14,064 bases of DNA from Eubacteriaceae bacterium (GCA_017613995.1 JAGACT010000033.1:1-14064); one strand, 5' to 3'; shown: positions 7,227-14,020, counted from the first letter of the stretch. Translations and numbers: made by a program. Notes: a model not told the origin generated them from the letters alone.

Positions 7227-7766
7227 TTAGAAATTCTCCGCCTTGATCTCGAAGAATGCCTGGGGATGCTGGCAGACCGGGCAGATGCCGGGGGCCTTCT
7301 TGCCGATAACGATGTGGCCGCAGTTGGCGCACTTCCAGATGGTGTCCCCGTCCTTGGAGAATACGGTCTCGCCGGTGACGCTGTCCAAAAGCTTGAGGTA
7401 TCTCTGCTCATGCTCTGCTTCGATCTTGCCCACGAGCTTGAACAGTCTTGCTATATCCTTGAAGCCCTCTTCCTCGGCGGTCTTGGCGAAATCCTCGTAC
7501 ATGGTGGTCCACTCGTAGTTCTCGCCTTCGGCAGCTGCCTTCAGGTTCTCGGCAGTAGTGGGGATAGCTCCGCCGCACAGAAGCTTGAACCAGATCTTGG
7601 CGTGCTCCTTTTCGTTTCTTGCGGTCTCTTCGAAGATGTCCGCTATCTGCTCATAGCCGTCCTTGCGGGCCTGGGAGGCGAAGTACGTATACTTGTTTCT
7701 TGCCTGGGACTCGCCTGCGAATGCAGCCTGAAGATTGGCTTCTGTCTTTGATCCTTTTAATTCCAT
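7227..7766 (-). CDS. rbr: Rubrerythrin
   Basis: A 179-residue cytoplasmic non-haem iron protein that reduces hydrogen peroxide in anaerobes, fed with electrons via rubredoxin or NADH oxidoreductases. The N-terminal ferritin-like four-helix domain (about 1-135) carries the di-iron ligands: E19 in FAGESQARNKY, E52 with H55 in RNEKEHAK, a glutamate cluster at 97-100 (EDFAKTAEEEGF), and E116 with H119 in GKIEAEHEQRY. The C-terminal rubredoxin-like domain has the FeS4 site as CANC (146-149) and CPVC (162-165). Length and order are those of classical rubrerythrin. AAGGAAGG lies about 7 bases before the ATG. The leader carries a stable hairpin and a perfect TATAAT box upstream. The gene is divergent from the DUF4349 lipoprotein gene and convergent with the NAT gene. 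Confidence 0.98.
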   Translation of the reverse strand: MELKGSKTEANLQAAFAGESQARNKYTYFASQARKDGYEQIADIFEETARNEKEHAKIWFKLLCGGAIPTTAENLKAAAEGENYEWTTMYEDFAKTAEEEGFKDIARLFKLVGKIEAEHEQRYLKLLDSVTGETVFSKDGDTIWKCANCGHIVIGKKAPGICPVCQHPQAFFEIKAENF

Positions 7767-7797
7767 GTTTTATCCTTCCTTGAAAGTGATTTATTGC

Positions 7798-7816
7798 CCG
7801 GGAAGTCTCTTCCCGG
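7798..7816 (-). promoter_or_regulatory. Hairpin in the rubrerythrin leader
   Basis: CCGGGAAG and CTTCCCGG form an 8-pair perfect stem with a 3-base loop, located between the predicted transcription start and the ribosome binding site of rbr. There is no T run behind it, so it is not an intrinsic terminator; it could stabilise the message or modulate expression. Confidence 0.55.
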
Positions 7817-7827
7817 CCATCGTTTCT

Positions 7828-7833
7828 ATTATA
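7828..7833 (-). promoter_or_regulatory. -10 box of the rubrerythrin promoter
   Basis: The minus strand reads a perfect TATAAT at 7833-7828, about 60 bases upstream of the rbr start. No good -35 hexamer lies 16-18 bases upstream (sequence near 7850-7857 reads CCCAA-rich), so an activator may be needed or the promoter is weak. No recognisable PerR or Fur box was seen. Confidence 0.45.
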
Positions 7834-7933
7834 CAATACAATCATCCGGTTGGGTACTTATTTTTTACTTTGTATGCATACGATTAACGTTCCATTTAAA
7901 AAGCATTAATATGCCGCCGGAGCCGTAAGGTTG

Positions 7934-7942
7934 TGATAGAAT
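7934..7942 (+). promoter_or_regulatory. Extended -10 element before the DUF4349 gene
   Basis: TGATAGAAT is an extended -10 (TG, one base, then TAGAAT, five of six matches). No -35 is visible at the right distance. Transcription would start near 7949, which places the in-frame ATG at 7941 outside the message and supports the ATG at 7980. Confidence 0.4.
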
Positions 7943-7979
7943 GAAAGCATTAGGAAACGATCAAGAGGAGAAAAAAACT

Positions 7980-8984
7980 ATGAAAAAAAGGATCGCACTG
8001 ATTATTCTGACGACAGTACTTCTGTTTTCCTTCTGTTCATGCGGCGGGAGCGCGAAACAGGAGAGCGACGGCGGCTACTACACGCCGGGCGAGACCGCGG
8101 GCAGCTCCGGATACTCGAACGCAACGCAGGAATACGATTCGGCGCAGTATACTTCCGGATCGGGAACTTCGGCCCAGGGAGCGGGAGACGAATTCAAGGA
8201 CCCCAGAAAGATCATCTACCGCTGTGAGACTTCCATCGAGACAGTCAATTTCGATGACAGCTGCGCGGCCCTGATGGCCATGATCGAACAGTGCCACGGA
8301 TACGTCGCTTCTTCATATATCTCCAACGGCGGATACTATTCCTCCGCCACCAGGAACATGAGCGTGACCGCCAGGATCCCCAGGGAATTCTACGAACAGT
8401 TCCTGTCCCAGAGAACCCAGCTGGGAGCGGTCGTATACTTCTCCGAATCCACGGAAGACGTCACGGGAGCGTACATCGACATCACCGCCCGTCTGGAATC
8501 CCTCCAGATCCAGGAGGAAAGGCTCCTGGCCCTGATAAAGGAAGCCAAGGACCTGGAAGAGCTGCTCCTGCTGGAGGACAAGCTCACCGACGTGCGCTAC
8601 AGCATCGAATCTGCCCAGAGCGCTCTGAAGACCTATGACGATCTGATCGCCTACTGCACCGTGGAGGTCAACCTCAGGGAGGTGCTCAAGGCTTCGAACG
8701 TCAATACCGGTTTCGGCTACAAGGTCAGGGAAAGGTTCGTCTCCACATGGGCCGGATTCGTGAACTTCCTGCAGGATCTGGTGCTGGCCGTCATCTCGCT
8801 GCTGCCCGTTCTGATCATCGGCGGCATCGCCGCGTTCCTGATCATCAGGGGAGTCAGAAAGAAGAATCTGAACGTGCTCAAAAAGTACCAGGAAGCCAAG
8901 GTAGCACGCATGCCACAGAATTTCCCGGGGGAAGAAACCGCGGAGAAATCTGAGGAAAAAACTGCCGAAAAAACGCAGGAATAA
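7980..8984 (+). CDS. DUF4349 lipoprotein with C-terminal membrane anchor
   Basis: A 334-residue predicted lipoprotein. Signal peptide MKKRIALIILTTVLLFSF with a lipobox ending FCS-Cys21 (C19 is a less likely acceptor because Phe precedes it). Next comes a Gly/Ser/Tyr-rich linker (22-70). The DUF4349 domain (about 74-235) starts at DPRKIIYRCETSIETVNFD, contains the YVASS and SVTARIP strands, a heptad-rich coiled-coil region (about 165-218, ITARLESLQIQEERLLALI), and a final strand YCTVEVNLREV. A membrane helix (about 263-290) is followed by a basic then Glu/Lys-rich tail of about 45 residues. With the lipid anchor outside and the helix crossing the membrane, the domain would be tethered at both ends and the tail cytoplasmic. 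The start is supported by AGAGGAG about 10 bases upstream. Family function is unknown; envelope location is well supported. Confidence 0.92.
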   Translation: MKKRIALIILTTVLLFSFCSCGGSAKQESDGGYYTPGETAGSSGYSNATQEYDSAQYTSGSGTSAQGAGDEFKDPRKIIYRCETSIETVNFDDSCAALMAMIEQCHGYVASSYISNGGYYSSATRNMSVTARIPREFYEQFLSQRTQLGAVVYFSESTEDVTGAYIDITARLESLQIQEERLLALIKEAKDLEELLLLEDKLTDVRYSIESAQSALKTYDDLIAYCTVEVNLREVLKASNVNTGFGYKVRERFVSTWAGFVNFLQDLVLAVISLLPVLIIGGIAAFLIIRGVRKKNLNVLKKYQEAKVARMPQNFPGEETAEKSEEKTAEKTQE

Positions 8985-8996
8985 TACATGAAATCT

Positions 8997-9025
8997 TAAG
9001 GACTGACACCGGCCGGTGCTATAAT
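8997..9025 (+). promoter_or_regulatory. Candidate promoter for the acyl-CoA synthetase, inside the terminator loop
   Basis: A perfect TATAAT at 9020-9025 lies in the loop of the preceding terminator. At the right distance (17 bases) only a weak -35 (TTAAGG, three of six) is seen. Transcription would begin near 9032, inside the 3' arm, so the new message would lack the 5' arm and could not form the terminator. No other promoter-like sequence lies before the synthetase start at 9082. Confidence 0.42.
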
Positions 9026-9046
9026 AAGCAGGCCGGTGTTTTTTTA
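9006..9046 (+). terminator. Rho-independent terminator of the DUF4349 gene
   Basis: ACACCGGCC (9006-9014) pairs perfectly with GGCCGGTGT (9031-9039) around a 16-base loop, and the stem runs into seven or more T. The loop contains TATAAT (see the promoter entry). The 5' half can also fold on itself (CACCGG/CCGGTG), a competing structure. Confidence 0.82.
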
Positions 9047-9081
9047 ACCCGGACAGACACACAGGATTCAAGGATAAAAAA

Positions 9082-10815
9082 ATGACGCAGACAATCACAG
9101 CAAAGACCCCCTGGAAAGATTTTATGGGAGACGTCCCCATGCACCTGGACTACTTCGAAGGCTCCATGTACGACATGGTGAAGAGCATAGCGGACAGATA
9201 CCCTTCCTATACAGCATTCGACTTCATGGGAAAAAGCACCAGCTACGCCGAGCTCATCGAGCAGACGGAGCGCTGCGCAAGGGCCCTCAAGACCATCGGA
9301 GTGAGGGAGAACGACAGGGTGACCATAGCCATGCCCAACTGCCCCCAGGCCATCTACATGTTTTACGCCGTAAACCTGGTGGGCGGAGTCGCCAACATGA
9401 TCCATCCCCTTTCCGCTGAAAAGGAGATTGAATTCTACCTCAACGAATCCGAAAGCGTCACCGCCATTACCCTGGACCAGTTCTACGACAAGTTCGAGCG
9501 CATCAGAGGAAACACGAAGGTGGTGAACATCATCATAGCATCCGTCAAGGACGCCCTCTCGAAGCCCCTCAGGGCGGGCTACATGCTCACCGAGGGCAGG
9601 AAGATCCAGAAGATACCCGCTGACGCGCCGGTGATCAGATGGAAGGACTTCATGAAGCTGTCGAAATGCTGCTTCTACCGCTACAAGGTGGAACGCCGCT
9701 CCGAAGACCCCGCGGTGATACTCTATTCCGGCGGGACCACGGGCACCACCAAGGGCATCATACTCACCAACCGCAACTTCAACGCCCTGAGCCAGCAGGT
9801 CACCGCCACCAATCCCATGTTCCGTCCCGGAGACAGGATGCTGGCGGCCATGCCCCTTTTCCACGGCTTCGGGCTGGGAGTCTGCATACATACCATGCTC
9901 TCCCAGGGCGGACGCTGTATACTGATCCCCCGCTTCACGGCGGAAAGCTACGCGAAGCAGATCACCAAGTACAAGTGCAACTTCATCGCGGGAGTCCCCA
10001 CCCTGTACGAAGCCCTGCTGAGGCTCAAGAGCATCGACGGAGCGGACATGAGCAGCCTCAAGGGAGTGTTCTCCGGAGGAGATTCCCTGTCGGTGGAACT
10101 CAAGAAAAAGTTCGACCGCTTCCTTAAGGAACACAACGCGCCTATCCAGGTAAGGGAGGGCTACGGCACCACGGAGACCGTTACCGCCTGCTGCCTGACC
10201 CCGGTGGACTATCACAAGGAAGGAAGCATCGGCATCCCCTTCCCGGATACCTACATAAAGATCGTCAGGCCCGGCACCGACGAGGAGCTGCCCTACGGCG
10301 AGGAGGGAGAGATCCTTCTGTCCGGCCCCACCGTCATGAAGGAATACATGAACCACCCCGAAGAGACCGCCGAGACCCTCAGGAAGCATTCCGACGGACT
10401 CACCTGGGTATACACCGGGGACCTGGGAGTTATGGACGAGGAAGGCTTCATCTACTTCAGGGGAAGGGCCAAGAGGATGATCGTCTCCTCCGGCTACAAC
10501 ATCTATCCCGGCCAGCTGGAGAACATACTGGACGCCCACGAATACGTCCAGATGAGCTGCGTCATAGGAGTGCCCGATCCCTACAGGATGCAGAAGGTGA
10601 AGGCTTTCGTGAAGCTCGCCGAAGGTATCCCCGCCACCGAGGCGACCCGTCAGGAGCTTCTCAGCTACTGCAGAAAGAACATCGCGAAATACGCGATGCC
10701 CTACGACATAGAATTCAAGGATGACATGCCCAAGACCCTGGTGGGCAAGGTGGCCTACAGGGTGCTGGAGGAGGAAGAGCTCGCCAAAATGGCAGCGTCA
10801 TCGGACAGCCAGTGA
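9082..10815 (+). CDS. AMP-forming acyl-CoA synthetase / fatty-acid ligase
   Basis: A 577-residue member of the ANL adenylating superfamily that activates a carboxylic acid, probably a fatty acid, with ATP to an acyl-adenylate and then usually a CoA thioester. Motifs in order: P-loop YSGGTTGTTKG (215-225), A5 YGTTE (361-365), A7 YTGDLG (444-449, Asp447 binding ribose), A8 hinge FRGRAKRMIVSSGYNIYP (459-476), and the C-terminal catalytic Lys in LVGKVAYR (K556). All are intact. The MPLFHGFGLG segment (257-266) is common in acyl-CoA ligases and not in peptide-synthetase domains. No signal peptide or carrier-protein domain is present. The ATG at 9082 follows a modest AAGGA site. The M50-like gene follows after 65 bases on the same strand with a hairpin but no terminator between, so co-transcription is possible. 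Chain length and acceptor (CoA or carrier protein) are open. Confidence 0.93.
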   Translation: MTQTITAKTPWKDFMGDVPMHLDYFEGSMYDMVKSIADRYPSYTAFDFMGKSTSYAELIEQTERCARALKTIGVRENDRVTIAMPNCPQAIYMFYAVNLVGGVANMIHPLSAEKEIEFYLNESESVTAITLDQFYDKFERIRGNTKVVNIIIASVKDALSKPLRAGYMLTEGRKIQKIPADAPVIRWKDFMKLSKCCFYRYKVERRSEDPAVILYSGGTTGTTKGIILTNRNFNALSQQVTATNPMFRPGDRMLAAMPLFHGFGLGVCIHTMLSQGGRCILIPRFTAESYAKQITKYKCNFIAGVPTLYEALLRLKSIDGADMSSLKGVFSGGDSLSVELKKKFDRFLKEHNAPIQVREGYGTTETVTACCLTPVDYHKEGSIGIPFPDTYIKIVRPGTDEELPYGEEGEILLSGPTVMKEYMNHPEETAETLRKHSDGLTWVYTGDLGVMDEEGFIYFRGRAKRMIVSSGYNIYPGQLENILDAHEYVQMSCVIGVPDPYRMQKVKAFVKLAEGIPATEATRQELLSYCRKNIAKYAMPYDIEFKDDMPKTLVGKVAYRVLEEEELAKMAASSDSQ

Positions 10816-10821
10816 TTTCGA

Positions 10822-10848
10822 CAGGTCCCGTGAAAGCCATGGGACCTG
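10822..10848 (+). other. Intergenic hairpin without T run
   Basis: CAGGTCCC and GGGACCTG form a perfect 8-pair stem with an 11-base loop between the acyl-CoA synthetase stop and the M50-like gene. It is followed by AACTGTAAAC, not by T, so it is not a normal terminator. It may be an RNA-processing or 3'-end-protecting structure, or a symmetrical protein site. Confidence 0.5.
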
Positions 10849-10880
10849 AACTGTAAACAATCCAGGCACGGAGGATCCGG

Positions 10881-11993
10881 ATGAAAACGAAGAAGAGCGC
10901 CAATATTTTTGCCAAAATCCTGTATTTCGGCATAAGCATCTGCGGAGGCATACTGATGGGACTGTCCATCAGCTACGCTCCCGCCGTGATGGACTCGATG
11001 CCGGCACTGATAGGGTTCTGTCTGTTCTGCGTCTTTTCGGCATCGATCGTCCAGATCATCGTGCATGAGGGAGGGCACCTGCTGTTTGGACTTCTTAGCG
11101 GCTACCGGTTCTCGTCCTTCCGCATAGGATCCCTGGCCCTGGTAAGGGTTTCGGGGAAATTTAAGCTGCGCAGGTACTCCGTTTCCGGCACGGCGGGCCA
11201 GTGCCTGATGCTGCCCCCAGAGGAGGGCTGGGAAAACATGAAGGTCATCGCCTACAACATGGGCGGCGCGCTCCTCAATATCATCACCGCTCTCGCTGCG
11301 TTCTTCCTGGCGGATATCACGGAAGGCTTTTTGGCCGACTGGCTGGGGACGCTGGGCACCATGGGCATGGTCTACGCGGCCCTGAACGGCGTTCCCATAA
11401 ACAACGGCCAGCTGTCAAATGACGGTTCCAACATGCTCAACCTCGTCAGGAACCCTTCTCTAAAAAAATGCTTCTGGGTCCAGCTAGCGGCCGTCGGCGC
11501 CCTGGCGGAGGGCACGAGGCTCAGGGACATGCCTCAGGAATGGTTCGCGATCCCCGAAGGTTACGATTTTTCCAACCCCCTGTGCAGTGCGGTAAGGATC
11601 ATGGAGACCCAGAGACTTATGGACCAGGGACGCTATGAGACCGCCGCGGAGGAAATGAGGGCCATGCTCAGACAGGGCGGGCTTCAGGGCCTCTATGAGA
11701 ATCTGATAAGGCTGGATCTCGTGACAGCGGAGATGATCACCTCGGGAGATGATGCCGATACGGGCGTCCTGAAGGAAAAAGCGATGAAGCGGTTCATGTC
11801 ATCCATGGGGAGATCCCCGTCGGTAATAAGGACGCTGTACTGCGCGGCGCTGGTGAACGACAAAGACCCGAAGAAGGCACAGGAACTCAGGAAAAAGTTT
11901 GAGCGGACGGCCGTGACTTATCCGTATCCTGCGGAGCTTCACATGGAAAGGGAGCTGATGGATGCGGCACTGGAAAGATCTAAGGAAGACTGA
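10881..11993 (+). CDS. M50-like membrane zinc metallopeptidase
   Basis: A 370-residue membrane protein with the site-2-protease style active site. Two hydrophobic segments (about 10-33 and 41-60) precede or contain HEGGH at 62-66, a form of HExxH giving two zinc ligands and the catalytic Glu. The third ligand is probably Asp181 in NNGQLSNDGSNML, which corresponds to the family NxxPxxxxDG motif but lacks the usual proline. Further hydrophobic segments lie at about 127-147 and 154-170 (NMGGALLNIITALAA resembles the family GPxxN region). The last 170 residues are soluble, helical and charged, with no domain I can name; there is no PDZ domain. The start is supported by CGGAGG 8 bases upstream. 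It follows the acyl-CoA synthetase by 65 bases and is convergent with the Rpn-like gene. Its substrate is unknown; family members cut membrane-bound regulators or signal peptides. Confidence 0.82.
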   Translation: MKTKKSANIFAKILYFGISICGGILMGLSISYAPAVMDSMPALIGFCLFCVFSASIVQIIVHEGGHLLFGLLSGYRFSSFRIGSLALVRVSGKFKLRRYSVSGTAGQCLMLPPEEGWENMKVIAYNMGGALLNIITALAAFFLADITEGFLADWLGTLGTMGMVYAALNGVPINNGQLSNDGSNMLNLVRNPSLKKCFWVQLAAVGALAEGTRLRDMPQEWFAIPEGYDFSNPLCSAVRIMETQRLMDQGRYETAAEEMRAMLRQGGLQGLYENLIRLDLVTAEMITSGDDADTGVLKEKAMKRFMSSMGRSPSVIRTLYCAALVNDKDPKKAQELRKKFERTAVTYPYPAELHMERELMDAALERSKED

Positions 11994-12034
11994 AAAAACA
12001 GAGCCCGGAAGAACAACGGTTCTTCCGGGCTCTG
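11993..12034 (-). terminator. Strong terminator of the Rpn-like gene in the convergent gap
   Basis: CAGAGCCCGGAAGAAC (11999-12014) pairs perfectly over 16 bases with 12019-12034 around a 4-base loop. On the minus strand the stem is followed by six T (11998-11993), the last of which overlap the stop codon of the M50-like gene. On the plus strand there is no T run, so termination of the M50-like transcript would rely on the long stem alone. Confidence 0.88.
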
Positions 12035-12044
12035 CGTGTTCACA

Positions 12045-12959
12045 TCAGGGTACAGTTCGCTTCGCCTGATACCCGATCATTTCCCTGGCTTTGGCCGCAG
12101 CTTCTCCGCGTCCGAGGGAGGGATCGGCCTCCATGAGAAATTCGGTTATGTTTTCCAGGTTGCTCTGACGTTCTTCCTCACGGCCTTTTACGATACCTTC
12201 GGCTCGTCCTTCGGCTCGTCCTTCAGCCAGGCCCTCAGCTCGGCCCTCAGCTCGGCCTTCAGCTCTTACGGCCCGGTTCAGATCCCGGGTTATGTATTCC
12301 TGATCAAAAAGATACGACTCCATTTCGATGACCCTTTCCCTGTTGTTTTCAAGATATTCTTTAAGTATGCCTTCCCTGATGCATATATCGATAGCCTTTT
12401 CAATCGCTTTGCGGGTGTTGCCGTATTCTTCGCGGCATTCCCTGTAATGTCTGGTGAAAGCCAGATACTGGCTTATCAGGTCGTCACCGTCCTCATAAAT
12501 GACCCTGACCGTGAACTCCGGACCGCCCGGAACTCCTCTCCAGAAAACATCCGACATGGACAGGGTCTCCTCTGTGTGCTTCTCGGCTCCGGAGTAGACC
12601 ATGTATGCCTCCGGGAACGGGATATCCACCCTTTTCCTGCTGTGTATGGACTGGCTGGTTCTGGCCAGATGGTCCCTGTAGGTATCCATGATGTACATGA
12701 GGCATTTCAGGGGAATGTTTTCCGTCCAGGTGCTCTGGGCCTCGAAGAAAAAGACCGATCTGTCCTTCACCGTGAAGCTCAGGTCGTTATAGAGCTCCGT
12801 TGTAAAAAGCGCTTTCAGGGTGATTATCTCGATATCGTCGGTCCCCACGCCGGTTTCTTCGGGATGCACCCGTCTGAAGGCGGACAGTACGTTCTCCTTG
12901 CATTTAAACAGGTCAGTGAAAACGCTGTCCTGTACCGTAGGATTAACTTCCTTTTTCAT
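12045..12959 (-). CDS. Rpn/PD-(D/E)XK nuclease-family transposase-like protein
   Basis: A 304-residue protein of the Rpn-like PD-(D/E)XK group, often annotated as recombination-promoting nuclease or putative transposase (PF12784 type). The N-terminal motif DSVFTDLFK (11-19) is typical. The nuclease core shows an acidic residue (D59, YNDLSF) followed by VFFFEAQSTW, where E73-x-Q75 is the ExQ form of the motif in this family. The middle part (VYSG, DLISQYLAFTRHYREC, EYLEN) also fits. The C-terminus carries six near-identical four-residue units (RAEG, one LAEG) at 232-255, a common mark of the group, then a charged helix. The start at 12959 is chosen because AAAGGA lies 11 bases upstream; the frame is open for 90 more codons, but these overlap the DUF3786 gene and a terminator and look non-coding. 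No inverted repeats or target duplications suggest it is mobile here. Confidence 0.88.
   Translation of the reverse strand: MKKEVNPTVQDSVFTDLFKCKENVLSAFRRVHPEETGVGTDDIEIITLKALFTTELYNDLSFTVKDRSVFFFEAQSTWTENIPLKCLMYIMDTYRDHLARTSQSIHSRKRVDIPFPEAYMVYSGAEKHTEETLSMSDVFWRGVPGGPEFTVRVIYEDGDDLISQYLAFTRHYRECREEYGNTRKAIEKAIDICIREGILKEYLENNRERVIEMESYLFDQEYITRDLNRAVRAEGRAEGRAEGLAEGRAEGRAEGIVKGREEERQSNLENITEFLMEADPSLGRGEAAAKAREMIGYQAKRTVP
12195..12266 (-). repeat. Six tandem 12-base units encoding RAEG repeats
   Basis: Residues 232-255 of the Rpn-like protein are RAEG, RAEG, RAEG, LAEG, RAEG, RAEG. The DNA units are similar but not identical (for example GGCTCGTCCTTC twice, AGCTCGGCCCTC-like forms), with differences at third codon positions. 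Such short tandem repeats can gain or lose units by slippage without a frameshift. Confidence 0.9.
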
Positions 12960-12993
12960 TATAACACATATCCTTTCATGTTTTACGATTTTT

Positions 12994-13036
12994 GATCCTT
13001 TTCTCCCCGTACCCGGCTGCGGACGGGGGCAGGATC
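12994..13036 (-). promoter_or_regulatory. Nested inverted repeat in the Rpn-like gene leader
   Basis: GATCCT/AGGATC, CCCCGT/ACGGGG and CCG/CGG are nested arms of one imperfect stem-loop about 43 bases long, 35 bases upstream of the start codon. The remaining region up to 13100 has an AT-rich palindrome (CATATATATATG, 13047-13058) that could include the -10 region; no convincing -35 was found. No known riboswitch class is recognised. Confidence 0.4.
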
Positions 13037-13084
13037 GTTCTTCTGCCATATATATATGTTCGGGGGATATGTTTTTCCTACAGA

Positions 13085-13125
13085 AAAAATCGCAACAAAA
13101 TAAGACCCGCGACGGCTCACGGGTC
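13085..13125 (-). terminator. Probable terminator of the DUF3786 gene
   Basis: On the minus strand GACCCG (13125-13120) pairs with CGGGTC (13109-13104) around a 10-base loop, followed by TTATTTTG and, 12 bases on, six T. The six-pair stem is GC-rich, the U-tail is interrupted. It lies about 55 bases after the stop codon of the DUF3786 gene. Confidence 0.6.
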
Positions 13126-13179
13126 CCGGGATTGTCCAGCGGGAGATTCAACGGGGAGCTTCCGGGAAACTGCGGTATA

Positions 13180-13914
13180 TCAGACGCTTCGGTCCGGCGT
13201 ATCACCGCATAAAGCCTCCAGGCGGTCAAACAGATCCGCTATGATACATCCCGTGGTCTCGATATGTACGTAGTCCGTGACGCAGGAATCGAAAAGGATC
13301 TTCGTCTGGGCAGGGAAATCCTCGTCCGCGTCCCAGAAGACCAGCCTCAGCGGGATCTGGGGAAATGAAACGAATTCAAAGCATACGTCCCCCCTTTCGG
13401 AAACGGTCTTTCCCCCCGCTGCCTCACAGGCACGCTTCAGTTCGTCCGTCCGTCCGGAGAATTTCGCGGAGAAGGGCGTAAGAAGAGGATCGGGGATGTC
13501 GGTGCGGGCATTCGAATTGATTATGTTCTCGTTGGTGAGCCATTCACCGCTGAAGCGGGGCTCGTCCTTCACATGATATAGGATATGATATACGCTCATG
13601 GCCTCGTTGAAGTACACGTCCTCCGTCCAGTACGGATCGTAATCCACCTTCTGCCCGGAATCCAGGTCTATGTAGCCGGCCCGGTCTCTTTTTTCCTTAA
13701 GCTTTTTCTCCAGCACGCCGTCCGAGAGCCTCAGACGGAAAAGATCGTCATAATACGTTACATACAGATACCTTTCGTCCCTCTCCAGGCCCAGGATGCT
13801 TAGGACCCTTTCGGGATCGAAGTCCGTGAAGCGTTCCCTCCACTTTCTCTGGATCTCCTCTATGACGCTGAACAGAAATCCCCTGTTCTGCTGGGCGTGA
13901 AAATTTATGCTCAT
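13180..13914 (-). CDS. DUF3786 domain protein
   Basis: A 244-residue soluble protein matching DUF3786, a family found mainly in strict anaerobes with no assigned activity. The recognisable part is the C-terminal half: YHILYHVKDEPRFSGEWLT (109-127), then FPQIPLRLVFWDADEDFPA (184-202) and TKILFDSCVTDYVHIE (204-219), which correspond to the family pattern of a proline-rich turn, an aromatic-acidic W-D-x-D/E-x-F-P motif and an LFD helix. The start is at 13914, where GGAGG lies 4 bases upstream; the frame is open to 13989 but those residues are not family-like. No signal peptide or membrane helix is seen. It is probably monocistronic, with a terminator on either side; a possible -10 (TATTAT) lies at 13985-13980 without a clear -35. 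Function cannot be stated. Confidence 0.85.
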   Translation of the reverse strand: MSINFHAQQNRGFLFSVIEEIQRKWRERFTDFDPERVLSILGLERDERYLYVTYYDDLFRLRLSDGVLEKKLKEKRDRAGYIDLDSGQKVDYDPYWTEDVYFNEAMSVYHILYHVKDEPRFSGEWLTNENIINSNARTDIPDPLLTPFSAKFSGRTDELKRACEAAGGKTVSERGDVCFEFVSFPQIPLRLVFWDADEDFPAQTKILFDSCVTDYVHIETTGCIIADLFDRLEALCGDTPDRSV

Positions 13915-14020
13915 GTTTCCTCCATGTACTGCCGCTACGTCCCTGTGCAGGCGGGGCGCAGAGCGCTGATCTCCGTTTAATAATATCATCTTCAGGGAAC
14001 GGAACCCTCCATGCGAACAA

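Noticed and set aside
7872..7881. Perfect 10-base palindrome GTATGCATAC between the divergent rbr and DUF4349 genes
   Set aside because: Short, AT-rich and without a matched copy elsewhere; noted but too weak to call an operator.
7901..7916. GCATTAAT motif before the DUF4349 gene, sharing eight bases with the 5351-5364 palindrome
   Set aside because: The second half differs (ATGC spaced by TAAT), so the symmetry of the operator is not kept; a shared AT-rich 8-mer in intergenic DNA is weak evidence.
9019..10539. Long open frame of 506 codons on the minus strand opposite the acyl-CoA synthetase
   Set aside because: The plus-strand frame carries all adenylation motifs; the antisense frame has no family motif and is a by-product of GC-rich codon use.
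12195..12266. Tandem short repeats as a possible CRISPR array
   Set aside because: Units are contiguous 12-mers without spacers and encode an in-frame RAEG tract inside a protein.
12045..12959. Transposase-family gene as evidence for a mobile element
   Set aside because: No terminal inverted repeats or target-site duplication were found, and the Rpn-like group is often present as a solitary chromosomal gene.
12960..13229. 90-codon upstream extension of the Rpn-like gene
   Set aside because: It would cross the DUF3786 terminator and the end of that gene and shows no family similarity; the ATG at 12959 begins the typical N-terminus.
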